Notes under the pieces: generated by a model | Databases searched by the model: none | What the model was told of the DNA's origin: nothing | What the model saw: only the letters and a program-made list of their open reading frames with translations | Assembly (NCBI GenBank): GCA_027349615.1 | Contig: DAIEML010000005.1 | Span: 1 to 25,421 of the forward strand | Source: Ignavibacteriales bacterium | GTDB lineage: Bacteria; Bacteroidota; Ignavibacteria; Ignavibacteriales; Ignavibacteriaceae | Length of the DNA stretch: 25,421 nucleotides | Direction: 5' to 3' | Program-made: the position numbers and the translations under genes | In this document: piece after piece, positions 15,305-23,085 of the stretch | How positions within the stretch are numbered: the stretch's first letter is position 1 | Layout: every line of letters begins with the position of its first letter

Positions 15305-15808
15305 ATGACACCAATTAAAAATATTATTCATCCCGATGTAAAAATAGGACACATTCATCTAACAGTTTCTGATCTTGAACGTTCTGTAAAATTTTATCGA
15401 GACTTACTTGGATTTGAAATTACGACAAACTTTGGCAACTCAGCAGTTTTTCTTTCCGCCGGCGGTTATCATCATCATATAGGATTAAATACTTGGCAGG
15501 GAAAAGGAGCTACTCCGCCGCCGCCAGGTCATACCGGTATGTATCACTTCGCAATACTTTTTCCAAGTAGATTAGAGCTAGCCAAAGTTGTTAAAAGATT
15601 ATATGAAATTAATTATCCAATCGAAGGCGCTTCCGATCATGGCGTCTCGGAGTCAATTTACCTTACTGATCCTGATGGAAATGGCGTAGAGTTATACTCA
15701 GATCGCCCGTTAGATCAATGGCCAATTGATGAAGAAGGTCATCTTCAAATGACGACAAAGCATCTTGATATTTTAGGCCTCTTGTCAGAACTAGATCATG
15801 AAGAATAA
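15305..15808 (+). CDS. VOC-family protein, catechol 2,3-dioxygenase-like
   Basis: A 167-aa cytoplasmic protein with one complete VOC unit pair. The first module is GHIHLTVSDLERSVKFYRDLLGF (15-37), followed by the YHHHIGLNTW strand (55-64). The second module has MYHFAILFPS (79-88, His81) and ends IYLTDPDGNGVELYSD (118-133, Glu129). The H/H/E metal set of extradiol dioxygenases and glyoxalases is therefore present (H16 or H18, H81, E129). It is shorter than two-domain dioxygenases such as CatE, of which it resembles the N-terminal half. The reaction is not assignable. It begins 41 bases after the RsiV-like gene with no terminator between. Confidence 0.88.
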   Translation: MTPIKNIIHPDVKIGHIHLTVSDLERSVKFYRDLLGFEITTNFGNSAVFLSAGGYHHHIGLNTWQGKGATPPPPGHTGMYHFAILFPSRLELAKVVKRLYEINYPIEGASDHGVSESIYLTDPDGNGVELYSDRPLDQWPIDEEGHLQMTTKHLDILGLLSELDHEE

Positions 15809-15867
15809 TCCACAATTTTAAAAATTTTATATGATTTTACCATTTATTGTAATATATTAAGTAAGTA

Positions 15868-15877
15868 ATTACGTAAT
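15868..15877. promoter_or_regulatory. Palindrome before the MarR-GNAT gene, possible operator
   Basis: ATTACGTAAT is a perfect 10-bp palindrome ending 11 bases before the ATG at 15889 and preceded by overlapping GTAAGTAATTAC half-sites. MarR proteins usually bind short AT-rich palindromes over their own promoter, so self-repression is plausible. Confidence 0.4.
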
Positions 15878-15888
15878 AATTTTCATAA

Positions 15889-16851
15889 ATGGATAATATG
15901 ATCAAAACATTAAAAGATCTTAGAGAATCCGCAGTTTCCCATAGACTTAAAAGGTTGAGTGAAAATTTAATTAACGATACAAAAAAAATTTACAAAGATT
16001 TAAATATAGAATATGAACAACGATGGTTTGCAATTAGCCATATTCTTAATGAAAGAAAATCCGCTTCGATAAATGAACTTTCAAAAGCAACTGGTTATAC
16101 TCATCCGGCCATAATTCAAATTGTAGAACAAATGTTAAAAAACAAATTGCTTGAGACTTCACAGAATTTAATTGACAAGCGAAAAAGAAAATTAGTCCTA
16201 TCAAAAAAAGGAGAAAATATATTTAATTACATTCATCCAGTTGTTGATGATATTGAAGAATCAATTAAAGAAATAAATAAAGAAGCTGGTTATGATATTC
16301 TTCATGTAATTGAGTCGTACGAAAATTCATTGGAAGAAAAAACCCTTTACAAAAGAACCTTAGAGAAAATTAAAAAAAGACAGTTTGATGCAATCGAAAT
16401 TATTAAATATTCGCCTTCTTATAAAGATTATTTTAAAGAGCTTAATTTCGAATGGCTGCAAAAATATTTTGAAATTGAAAAAGAGGATGTAAAGATTTTA
16501 TCTAATCCTGAAAATGAAATAATCAGGAAAGGCGGAGAAATATTTTTCGCTCGCTACGAAGGTGAAATTGTTGGAACTTGTGCAGTTATTAAACTTGATA
16601 AAGAAAATTTTGAGCTGGCTAAGTTGAGCGTGACTGAAAAAGCTCAAGGAAAACAAATTGGAAAGAAACTTGTTCTTGCTGTCATAGGATTCGCTTATGC
16701 AAAGGGTGCAAACGCAGTTGTACTTGAAACTGCAAAATTGTTAAGGAATGCGATCAATCTTTATGAATCATTAGGGTTTAAATATATTCCAGACTTCCAT
16801 CAATCAGATTATAAGCGTTCGACATTTTGGATGAAGCTAGATTTGAAATAA
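15889..16851 (+). CDS. MarR-GNAT fusion: winged-helix regulator with C-terminal acetyltransferase
   Basis: A 320-aa two-domain protein. Residues about 5-150 are a MarR domain: QRWFAISHIL (45-54), recognition region INELSKATGYTHPAIIQIVEQM (61-82), wing LIDKRKRKLVLSKKGE (94-109) and a long dimerisation helix. Residues about 165-318 are a GNAT acetyltransferase: EIVGTCAVIKLD, then LAKLSVTEKAQGKQIGKKL with the acetyl-CoA pyrophosphate loop at 253-260, then VVLETAKLLRNAINLYESLGFKYI, the standard GNAT motif B. Such fusions are known in several phyla; the acetyl substrate is usually unknown, and the domain may either respond to or modify a small molecule. A palindrome lies just upstream. The FMN reductase gene follows after 84 bases. 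Confidence 0.92.
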   Translation: MDNMIKTLKDLRESAVSHRLKRLSENLINDTKKIYKDLNIEYEQRWFAISHILNERKSASINELSKATGYTHPAIIQIVEQMLKNKLLETSQNLIDKRKRKLVLSKKGENIFNYIHPVVDDIEESIKEINKEAGYDILHVIESYENSLEEKTLYKRTLEKIKKRQFDAIEIIKYSPSYKDYFKELNFEWLQKYFEIEKEDVKILSNPENEIIRKGGEIFFARYEGEIVGTCAVIKLDKENFELAKLSVTEKAQGKQIGKKLVLAVIGFAYAKGANAVVLETAKLLRNAINLYESLGFKYIPDFHQSDYKRSTFWMKLDLK

Positions 16852-16869
16852 AACTTAATTGATTTTCTT

Positions 16870-16891
16870 AACATTAAAATTTAATAATGTT
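16870..16891 (+). terminator. Weak stem-loop after the MarR-GNAT gene
   Basis: AACATTA pairs perfectly with TAATGTT around an 8-base loop, followed by a short T-rich stretch. It is nearly all A-T pairs, so it may be a poor terminator or instead an operator for the next gene. Confidence 0.28.
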
Positions 16892-16935
16892 CAATATTTT
16901 TAATATGATATTTATTTTACAAAGGATCAGAAACT

Positions 16936-17502
16936 ATGGAAACAAAAAAAATAAAGTTGTTGGGAATATCAGGAAGTTTAAGGAAAGCCTCTTGTAATAG
17001 TGGTTTGCTGCGTGCCGCTCTCGAAGTTCTTCCAGCAAACATGAATTTAGAAATTTATAGTTTGGCAAATATTCCGCCATACAATGGAGATTTAGAATCA
17101 AATCCGCCTAGTTCAGTCATCGAATTCAAAAAGAAAATTACTGAATCCGACGCACTTCTTCTTGCAATCCCAGAATACAATTATTCAGTCCCAGGTGTAC
17201 TTAAAAATGCAATTGATTGGGCTTCTCGCCCAGTAAAAGATTCACCTTTAAATGGAAAACCTTTTGCAATGATGGGCACAGGTGGTGCTTTAGGAACTGC
17301 CAGAGCACAATATCATTTTAGGCAAATTGCTGTATTTACAAATATGTTTACTTTCAACAAACCTGAAGTATTTGTACCGAACGCCTGGGAAAAATTTGAT
17401 TCAAATGGGAATTTAAAAGATGAATCTATCAAAGAAAAAATTAAAATTCTTTTGGAAACGCTTGGAAAGTGGGTTAAACTATTTCAATTGAACATTGAAT
17501 AA
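16936..17502 (+). CDS. NADPH-dependent FMN reductase (ChrR/YieF-type quinone or chromate reductase)
   Basis: A 188-aa flavodoxin-fold reductase. GISGSLRKASCNSGLLRAA (10-28) is the FMN-phosphate-binding signature. PEYNYSVPGVLKNAIDWASRP (79-99) is the second flavin contact, typical of ChrR/YieF and azoreductase-like enzymes. GTGGALGTARAQYHFRQ is the third conserved block. The family uses NAD(P)H to reduce quinones by two electrons, and incidentally chromate and nitro or azo compounds, protecting against redox cycling. AAAGGA precedes the ATG. Its place after a MarR-type regulator fits a xenobiotic or quinone stress response, but co-transcription is not certain. Length is normal and no residues are missing. 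Confidence 0.93.
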   Translation: METKKIKLLGISGSLRKASCNSGLLRAALEVLPANMNLEIYSLANIPPYNGDLESNPPSSVIEFKKKITESDALLLAIPEYNYSVPGVLKNAIDWASRPVKDSPLNGKPFAMMGTGGALGTARAQYHFRQIAVFTNMFTFNKPEVFVPNAWEKFDSNGNLKDESIKEKIKILLETLGKWVKLFQLNIE

Positions 17503-17513
17503 TTCATAATGTT

Positions 17514-18230
17514 TTACTGACCCCAATTTACTTGCGATGTTGTAATAATTAATTTCCATGGACCATTTGGGACATCAATTGAATCAACAAACTGCCAATC
17601 AATTATGTCTAAGCCTGAAATTCCCAAGTAATCACGGACAGCAGGAGAAATATCTAAACCCGAACTATTATTTTGAGTTTGATTCATTGGTAAAGAAGTT
17701 CCAAAAACATAATTTGAATCATTATAAAAAAATGGTCCGCAATCTTCCCATTGTGCATAAACAGTCTTACTTCCTTTTATAATTTTGATCCAACGATTTT
17801 TACACATTGATTCATAAGCCGACCAGATTTTTCCCTTCGCCCAATATATTTGTTTGTATGCACTTTGTCTTCTGTTTCCAGTACTATCGTAATCATCGTA
17901 TGGCAATGCAAAATAAAATGGATTCTCTTTTGGAATAAATGCAGCTGGGTAAAAACCACTACGATTATTTGGATCATCAACACCGCCGTAATGCGCTTGC
18001 CAATTGATGTCCCAAGAACTTTCAGAATTTGGAATGTAACCATTTTCTGAATCTGCAGGCTCTCCAATCCAAAAATAAGTAACAGTGATATTTTTGTGAA
18101 TCGGATATGTAGATAAACTCGGATTTGAAACAATATTTTTATCATTGCATCCTGAAATCAGCAGCACAATTATAGATGCGATAAAATATTTTTTCTGATG
18201 AAACACTAAAACGCTCACTAATTTATTCAT
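17514..18230 (-). CDS. Lipoprotein of unknown function
   Basis: A 238-aa protein with a lipoprotein signal: a basic stretch, hydrophobic 17-25 and the lipobox I-S-G-C with Cys28 as lipidation site. The mature part has many aromatic residues and motifs such as GWYP-like GFYPAAFIPKENPFYFALPYDD, YAQWEDCGPFFYND, GLDISPAVRDYLGI and a closing DWQFVD-x-x-x-V-P-x-GPW. I have seen this pattern in uncharacterised exported proteins; it could be a double-psi beta-barrel-like domain, but I cannot support an activity. Two Cys (in SMCKNRW and WEDCGPF) could form a disulfide. Its ATG lies 1 base after the methyltransferase stop, so it is the last gene of the beta-CASP/methyltransferase operon. It converges on the FMN reductase gene, stops 11 bases apart. 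Confidence 0.8.
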   Translation of the reverse strand: MNKLVSVLVFHQKKYFIASIIVLLISGCNDKNIVSNPSLSTYPIHKNITVTYFWIGEPADSENGYIPNSESSWDINWQAHYGGVDDPNNRSGFYPAAFIPKENPFYFALPYDDYDSTGNRRQSAYKQIYWAKGKIWSAYESMCKNRWIKIIKGSKTVYAQWEDCGPFFYNDSNYVFGTSLPMNQTQNNSSGLDISPAVRDYLGISGLDIIDWQFVDSIDVPNGPWKLIITTSQVNWGQ

Positions 18231-18231
18231 C

Positions 18232-18996
18232 TTAGTTTTCTTTTATTGCTAAAATTCTTATACGCTTATAATCAACAAACCATTTACCTTTCATATAATT
18301 AGTTGGTTTAAGTTTACCTACAATTAATTTTTGAAGTTCGCTTTTTTCTTTAGGATCAACACCAATAAAAATTTTTTTACCAAACATCTCAAGCCAGCTT
18401 GTAATATCAACTCCATTATCTAAAAATGTATCTCGATTAAAATGAGAAGCGAAACAAATATTAAATCCATGCTCTTCTAATAAGCTTGAATATTCTCCAA
18501 CCGATGGGAAATACCAATTTATATTTTTTACATGTTTCTTATAACCGTTTGAAATCAGAATTTCTGAAATAGCGTTTACAATATTTTGGACATTATTCTT
18601 TCCGCCAAATTCAGCTGCGAATCTTCCGCCATTCTTTAACGAATTGGCAATACATTTTATAACTTTTACTTTTTGCGGTATCCAGTGAAGAACTGCGTTT
18701 GAAAAAATTGCATCAAATTTATTTTTAAAAGAAAAGTTTGTCGCATCTTTAATTTCAAATTTAATTTGGGGATAAGTTTGCTTTGCTTGAATAATCATTT
18801 CTTCAGAACTGTCTATTCCAATAACTTTTGCCCCGCTTTTAGAAATAATATTTGTAAGATAGCCAGTTCCGCATCCAAGATCTAAAATGTTTTCACTTTT
18901 CTGTGGAGCTAATAGTTTAACAACATCTTCTCCATATTTAAAAACATACGAATGTTTTGCGACGTATAAATTTGAATCCCATTTGTACTTTTTCAT
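18232..18996 (-). CDS. Class I SAM-dependent methyltransferase
   Basis: A 254-aa methyltransferase. Motif I is ILDLGCGTGYLTNII, the acidic residue ending strand 2 is in KVIGIDSSEEM, motif II is IKDATNFSF, and FDAIFSNAVLHWIPQK is motif III, the trans-aconitate methyltransferase/UbiE-like pattern. The C-terminal part (FGKKIFIGVDPKEKSEL...) resembles the family's substrate-binding lid. The substrate is a small molecule, not identified. The open frame extends 22 residues further, to 19062, but that would overlap the upstream gene by 59 bases. Starting at the ATG at 18996 leaves a 7-base gap, has AGGT 8 bases before it and gives a normal N-terminus (MKKYKWDSNLYVAKHSYV), so I chose it. Confidence 0.9.
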   Translation of the reverse strand: MKKYKWDSNLYVAKHSYVFKYGEDVVKLLAPQKSENILDLGCGTGYLTNIISKSGAKVIGIDSSEEMIIQAKQTYPQIKFEIKDATNFSFKNKFDAIFSNAVLHWIPQKVKVIKCIANSLKNGGRFAAEFGGKNNVQNIVNAISEILISNGYKKHVKNINWYFPSVGEYSSLLEEHGFNICFASHFNRDTFLDNGVDITSWLEMFGKKIFIGVDPKEKSELQKLIVGKLKPTNYMKGKWFVDYKRIRILAIKEN

Positions 18997-19003
18997 AAAA
19001 TAC

Positions 19004-20377
19004 CTAGAAATGATTGAATACAATTTCTTTGCCAATCTCCGCAACAAATACTTTTGTGCCACTAAATTTTTTTAAAATCGCAGCTCCAATCCAATCTATA
19101 CTATTCGAATTACCATGCACCAAAATTACTTTTTCAGGATTAAGCTTTTCAACAATTTTAAGTAATTCTTCTCTTTTGGAGTGTGAAGGAAATCTAAACT
19201 TCTCAATCGTGCATTTAACTTCTTCTTCAGCGCTTATAGCGTTTAATTTTATTTTGTCTCCTTTTTTCGAATTAGAAAAAATATAACCCGGAGTATTTTC
19301 TTCCATATAGCCAACAGTAAAAATTGCTGAGTTTGTTTGCTTAAGCCACCTTCTGCCAAGGCTGTACGAGGCAGTTCCCTCAATCATCATTCCGCTTGGT
19401 GCCAAAACTATGCATGGATTTTTAAAAAATTTTTCCGGCTGATCAACCTCATAAAGATCTTTCTGCGGAATAGAATTTATTTCAAATTCTGGTTCGGTTC
19501 TATTAACGACGAATCTGTTGTAATCGTAAATGCGACTAATTTTATTTGCGATGCCTCCGGCGTAAATATCCGTTTGAGTAATTTTCCCAGTTTTCATTAA
19601 ATTCCAAATAGCCGCCAATATTTCCTGCATTTTGCCTAAAGAAAAAACCGGGATCAAAACTGATCCACCAGCGCTCATAATTTTATTTATTGAAGAGGCA
19701 AGCCGCAATGATTCTTCCTTCCAGTTTATAATTTTTGAAGAATCAGAATCACCATAAGTTGTTTCCAAAATTAATATATCATTTTTTATATTTGGAAGAA
19801 CAGCGCCAGCTAGAATTTCCTGGTTACTTAAATTAATATCACCTGTATAAAATATTTTTTCACCATCGTGTTCAATCATAATACTAGCAGAACCGAGAAT
19901 ATGCCCGGCATCGAAAAAACTTACTGAAATTGGTAAGCTGCTTTTATGGCTATAACCATTTAAATAAAAAATTTCATTATAAGCTTTATATTCAATTGTT
20001 TTAATTAGCAAATCAATTTCCTCGTGAGAATAAACTTTAAATTTATCTTCATCTGAAATTTGCTCTTTTAAAATTGTAACTGAATTGTGCAGTGTCAATT
20101 CCGCCAATGCACGAGTTTGCGGAGTTGTAATAATTTTAATGTAAGGATGTTTTTGAACCAAATATGGAAGTGCGCCTAAATGATCTTGATGTGCATGTGA
20201 AATCAAAACATAATCAACAGGTAAATCTTTTATCAAATCTAAATTTGGAAGCGATTCAATTCCAATTTTTTGCGGATGCATTCCGCAATCAATAATAATT
20301 CCCGTACCGGAAATATTTAGATAATAACTATTGGCACCGATTTCTCCAGCACCGCCCAGTGGAAGGAATTTTGTCAT
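19004..20377 (-). CDS. Metallo-beta-lactamase-fold beta-CASP nuclease (RNA-processing exonuclease family)
   Basis: A 457-aa protein. The MBL motif 2 is S-H61-A-H63-Q-D65-H66-L-G. Motif 3 is GH159ILGSA and motif 4 TGD180. The beta-CASP signature follows: motif A LETTYGD (E205) and APSGMMIEGTASY, with the final HSKREELL and ILVHGNSNS blocks giving motifs B and C. The N-terminus MTKFLPLGGAGEIGANSYYL is the usual start for the bacterial YSH1/CPSF-like RNA-processing nuclease group, zinc-dependent enzymes of the cytoplasm. All metal ligands appear intact. It heads a tight minus-strand group with the methyltransferase (7-base gap) and lipoprotein, and starts 42 bases after the MFS gene. Why a nuclease, a methyltransferase and a lipoprotein are joined is not obvious. 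Confidence 0.92.
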   Translation of the reverse strand: MTKFLPLGGAGEIGANSYYLNISGTGIIIDCGMHPQKIGIESLPNLDLIKDLPVDYVLISHAHQDHLGALPYLVQKHPYIKIITTPQTRALAELTLHNSVTILKEQISDEDKFKVYSHEEIDLLIKTIEYKAYNEIFYLNGYSHKSSLPISVSFFDAGHILGSASIMIEHDGEKIFYTGDINLSNQEILAGAVLPNIKNDILILETTYGDSDSSKIINWKEESLRLASSINKIMSAGGSVLIPVFSLGKMQEILAAIWNLMKTGKITQTDIYAGGIANKISRIYDYNRFVVNRTEPEFEINSIPQKDLYEVDQPEKFFKNPCIVLAPSGMMIEGTASYSLGRRWLKQTNSAIFTVGYMEENTPGYIFSNSKKGDKIKLNAISAEEEVKCTIEKFRFPSHSKREELLKIVEKLNPEKVILVHGNSNSIDWIGAAILKKFSGTKVFVAEIGKEIVFNHF

Positions 20378-20419
20378 CTTAAATTCTACTTAAAGAAAAA
20401 TAAAAATGATTTTTGCCGC

Positions 20420-21733
20420 TTAAAGAACATTTAGGCTTTCAACTTTTCTCATTGAATTCCAAGTTATCAAGGAAAAAATAATTGTAATAATAGCACAAAT
20501 AAAAACAGAATTTGATTCACCAAAATGTTCTGCGATTATCCCAATTATCAAAGCGCCGATGGGTTGAAACCCAAATGATGTAAAAGAATAAAAGCTCATA
20601 ACTCTCCCGCGAAATTCATCACGAACTAGATTTTGAATTATTCCATTTGTTAAGTTAAAAATCAGAATAATCCCGACACCTGTCCAGAATAATGCAATTA
20701 GTGTTATAGCCATTTGATGAAAAACAGCAAAAACTATTAATGAGATTGGGAAAGAAAAAATTCCAATCGTTAATAATCTATAAATATATTTTGAACTGCT
20801 TAATGAAGCTATCATTAATGCAGTTAACAAAGCGCCGATGCCTCTTGCCGATTGCAGAACTCCGTTTGTTGTTGCGTCGCCATGAAGTATTTTAACTGCC
20901 CAATCTGGAATTAAAGTTACAAAAGAAATTCCGAAAAGATTAATTGCTGAAACTAAGACAATTAAATTCCTAATCATTGGATGAGTAACCGAATATTTTA
21001 TTCCTTCTTTCAATTCAGCAAAGATTGATTTTTTTAATTCAGTATTTATGATTGGATTTATTTTCATTTTAACTAAAGCTGTAATTACTCCAAAGAAAGA
21101 CAATCCATTTAAAGCAAAGCACCAAGCTGGTCCAAATGCCGCATAGATTATACCTGCCGCTGCCGGGCCAAAAACTCTTGCTGAATTAAACATTGTTGAA
21201 TTAAGAGCAATTGCGTTTATAACATTTTCCTTATCAACAATCTCTAGTAAAAAAGATTGCCGTGCCGGGGCATCAAAGGCATTTGCCAATCCAAGAAAAA
21301 AAGCCAACAAAATGATATGCCAGGCTTGAACAACTCCAAAGAAAGTTAACGCGGCAAGAATAAGAGCCAGCAACATCATCATAGTTTGAGTTAAGATAAG
21401 AATGGTTCTTCGTGAATATCTATCAGAAATGATACCGCCATAAAACATAAAAAGCCATGCTGGTATTCCGGAAGCAAATCCAACGTAACCTAAATAAAGT
21501 GGAGAGTGAGTAAGTTCGAAAACTAAAAAACCTTCAGCGGTTATTTGCATCCATGTTCCGAACAAAGAAATTATCTGGCCGATAAACCATAATTTGTAAT
21601 TCGGAAATTTTAGTGCGGAAAAAGTTTGTTTAAAATTTATTTTTCTTTTAAAAAGATCCGGTATTCCCTTTTGTAATCTAACTTGATTATTAACCTCTAT
21701 TTTCTGTTCACCAATATTATTTTTGTCTTCCAC
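20420..21733 (-). CDS. MFS transporter, EntS/MFS_3-type exporter
   Basis: A 437-aa membrane protein with about 12 hydrophobic segments between residues 40 and 430. FRN-like LKFPNYKLWFIGQIISLFGTWMQ (42-64) and the loop SDRYSRRTILI (102-112) mark the first half. LANAFDAPARQSFLLEIVDKENVINAIALNSTMFNSARVFGPAAAG in the second quarter is the hallmark of the TMS/EntS-like group of exporters (enterobactin export and related). RGRVMSFYSFTSFGFQPIGALIIG closes the fold. The substrate is unknown. A polar N-terminus of about 35 residues is longer than usual, but the ATG at 21733 is the only good start. It may be co-transcribed with the beta-CASP gene 42 bases downstream. Confidence 0.93.
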   Translation of the reverse strand: MEDKNNIGEQKIEVNNQVRLQKGIPDLFKRKINFKQTFSALKFPNYKLWFIGQIISLFGTWMQITAEGFLVFELTHSPLYLGYVGFASGIPAWLFMFYGGIISDRYSRRTILILTQTMMMLLALILAALTFFGVVQAWHIILLAFFLGLANAFDAPARQSFLLEIVDKENVINAIALNSTMFNSARVFGPAAAGIIYAAFGPAWCFALNGLSFFGVITALVKMKINPIINTELKKSIFAELKEGIKYSVTHPMIRNLIVLVSAINLFGISFVTLIPDWAVKILHGDATTNGVLQSARGIGALLTALMIASLSSSKYIYRLLTIGIFSFPISLIVFAVFHQMAITLIALFWTGVGIILIFNLTNGIIQNLVRDEFRGRVMSFYSFTSFGFQPIGALIIGIIAEHFGESNSVFICAIITIIFSLITWNSMRKVESLNVL

Positions 21734-21836
21734 AAAATTTCAATTCATTATCAAAAAGAATTTAATTGTTTGAACAAATTTAAAGCAAAATTGATGAACA
21801 GATAAATATATAAACTTAATAATTATAAAATAATTC

Positions 21837-22487
21837 TCAGTTCTTAGTTCTTTGTAATTTTATCGGCGCACTTTGAGTGTGGCCATAAAGCCAAAGCTGT
21901 TCTCTATCAAGTATGAACCTATTTTTCATCATCTGCATCCCGTTTGAAAACACCATTACTGTATCTTTGCTTATTAAATAATTTCCTTTAAAAGATTTGA
22001 GAATATTTTTGATATGGAAAGTACCATCGGAACTAAAATCTATTGTCGAGTATTCAGCTTCGGGATCTCTCATTCGCCAAGTGCCAATAATACCGGCGCC
22101 TAATATTTTCTTCTTGTTAATGCGAATCATCTTACTTGTTACATCTTTGCCCTTTATTTTACTTATCTGCACTAATGTATCGGAATAAATTAATACTGTC
22201 GAAGTATCAGTTTTAATTTTATTTAAAATTGGTATTGAAGTGAGTGTAATTAATTTTGTTCCATCAAGCTTATATTTTCCATTCCAATTTGATTGAAGCA
22301 AATAATTGAAAGATTTATTCTTATTAAAACTTAAAATCAAGCTGGAAGCTTCCAATGGATTTGGCACCGTTTCCCATTTTCCTATAAGCGGATTTGAAAC
22401 AATCTTAGCTTTCTTTTTTTGTGCTAAGCTGATTGATAAACCTAAACTTAAAATCATTACAAATATTAACAGCAGTTTGGTTTTCAT
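21837..22487 (-). CDS. Secreted two-repeat lipocalin-like protein (paralogue of 3656-4318)
   Basis: A 216-aa protein with a signal peptide (hydrophobic 4-20) that appears to be cut before Gln (ISLA then QKK). Two beta-rich units follow. The first (about 34-115) has LIGKWETV, LILSFNKNKSFNYLL and GTKLITLT. The second (about 131-210) has IIGTWRMRD, IDFSSDGTFHI and KGNYLISKDTVMVF. The layout, length and the T-D-T-S-T-V/I strand with S-D/K-D-T-L match the protein at 3656, so the two are paralogues that have diverged well. No enzymatic residues are seen; function unknown. The gene stands between the MFS gene and a long gap and probably has its own promoter in the gap upstream. Confidence 0.8.
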   Translation of the reverse strand: MKTKLLLIFVMILSLGLSISLAQKKKAKIVSNPLIGKWETVPNPLEASSLILSFNKNKSFNYLLQSNWNGKYKLDGTKLITLTSIPILNKIKTDTSTVLIYSDTLVQISKIKGKDVTSKMIRINKKKILGAGIIGTWRMRDPEAEYSTIDFSSDGTFHIKNILKSFKGNYLISKDTVMVFSNGMQMMKNRFILDREQLWLYGHTQSAPIKLQRTKN

Positions 22488-22747
22488 ATTTCCCTCAATA
22501 ATGAAATAAATTTTAATTCATGAATAAGATTTAGACGTAATTTATTCTTATTTGTTTTCTAATTCTTAAATGCTATGTATAAATTTTAAGAAGCTAATCG
22601 AAATGAAATTTATAATTCAATCAAAATAAAAAACAATTCTAAAAGTGATCTAAACATATTGGTTAAAGCTTTTATTGTCAACTAATGCCGAAAGGTTCGA
22701 AATGATAAAAATTTTAAACAATAAATTAAAGTTTCTCTGATGAAAAT
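22488..22747. other. AT-rich intergenic stretch, no gene recognised
   Basis: This is the left part of a 598-base gap. It contains only very short open frames in any direction, no RNA gene fold that I can recognise and no repeat shared with the rest of the window. It should include the promoter of the minus-strand lipocalin-like gene. Confidence 0.5.
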
Positions 22748-22861
22748 TTATTTCTTAAACTCTTCTCTTCTATGCTTAAGATAGCTTTTTAATGTTGCTA
22801 TTTGAGCAATGGCAACAATTGTAAATACACCGACGAGAATTAATATTACAGGTAATTCCAT
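22748..22861 (-). CDS. Possible 37-aa single-pass membrane microprotein
   Basis: A short minus-strand frame from ATG (22861-22859) to TAA. The product starts MELPVILILVGVFTIVAIAQ, a hydrophobic helix of about 20 residues. It continues with an amphipathic, strongly basic/charged tail (LKSYLKHRREEFKK). That division into one clean transmembrane helix and a charged cytoplasmic tail is unlike random AT-rich sequence, which gives Lys/Asn/Ile/Phe mixtures. GGAT lies about 10 bases before the ATG, a modest ribosome site. No family recognised. It is too short for coding statistics, so it remains a candidate. Confidence 0.42.
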   Translation of the reverse strand: MELPVILILVGVFTIVAIAQIATLKSYLKHRREEFKK

Positions 22862-23085
22862 TTTAATAATCCAATAAAAGTGAAAAACTATTCTATTTCA
22901 TATTGATTTTGAGATCTAATAAATTACTGCGTTGAATGAACCGCTAAACAAATATAATTATTTGATGGTAATTTGAAAATGATGTATGATAAATATCGAT
23001 TATATTATTTCGTTGCATTATTAATTTCTCAGTGGAATTATTAGCTATAATCGATTAACTTTATCAGTAATTATAAGATAATTTT
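22862..23085. other. AT-rich intergenic stretch between divergent genes
   Basis: This is the right part of the same gap. It has no open frame worth reporting and no clear sigma-54 element or strong dyad. It presumably holds the promoters for the microprotein (minus) and the PEBP gene (plus). Confidence 0.45.

Noticed and set aside
18997..19062. The longer N-terminus of the methyltransferase
   Set aside because: It would overlap the beta-CASP gene by 59 bases, while the ATG at 18996 has a ribosome site and a normal gene gap.
21761..21785. TTGTT-TG-AACAA dyad upstream of the MFS gene
   Set aside because: The arms are only 5 bp and AT-rich; such dyads are frequent by chance in this composition, so I do not call an operator.
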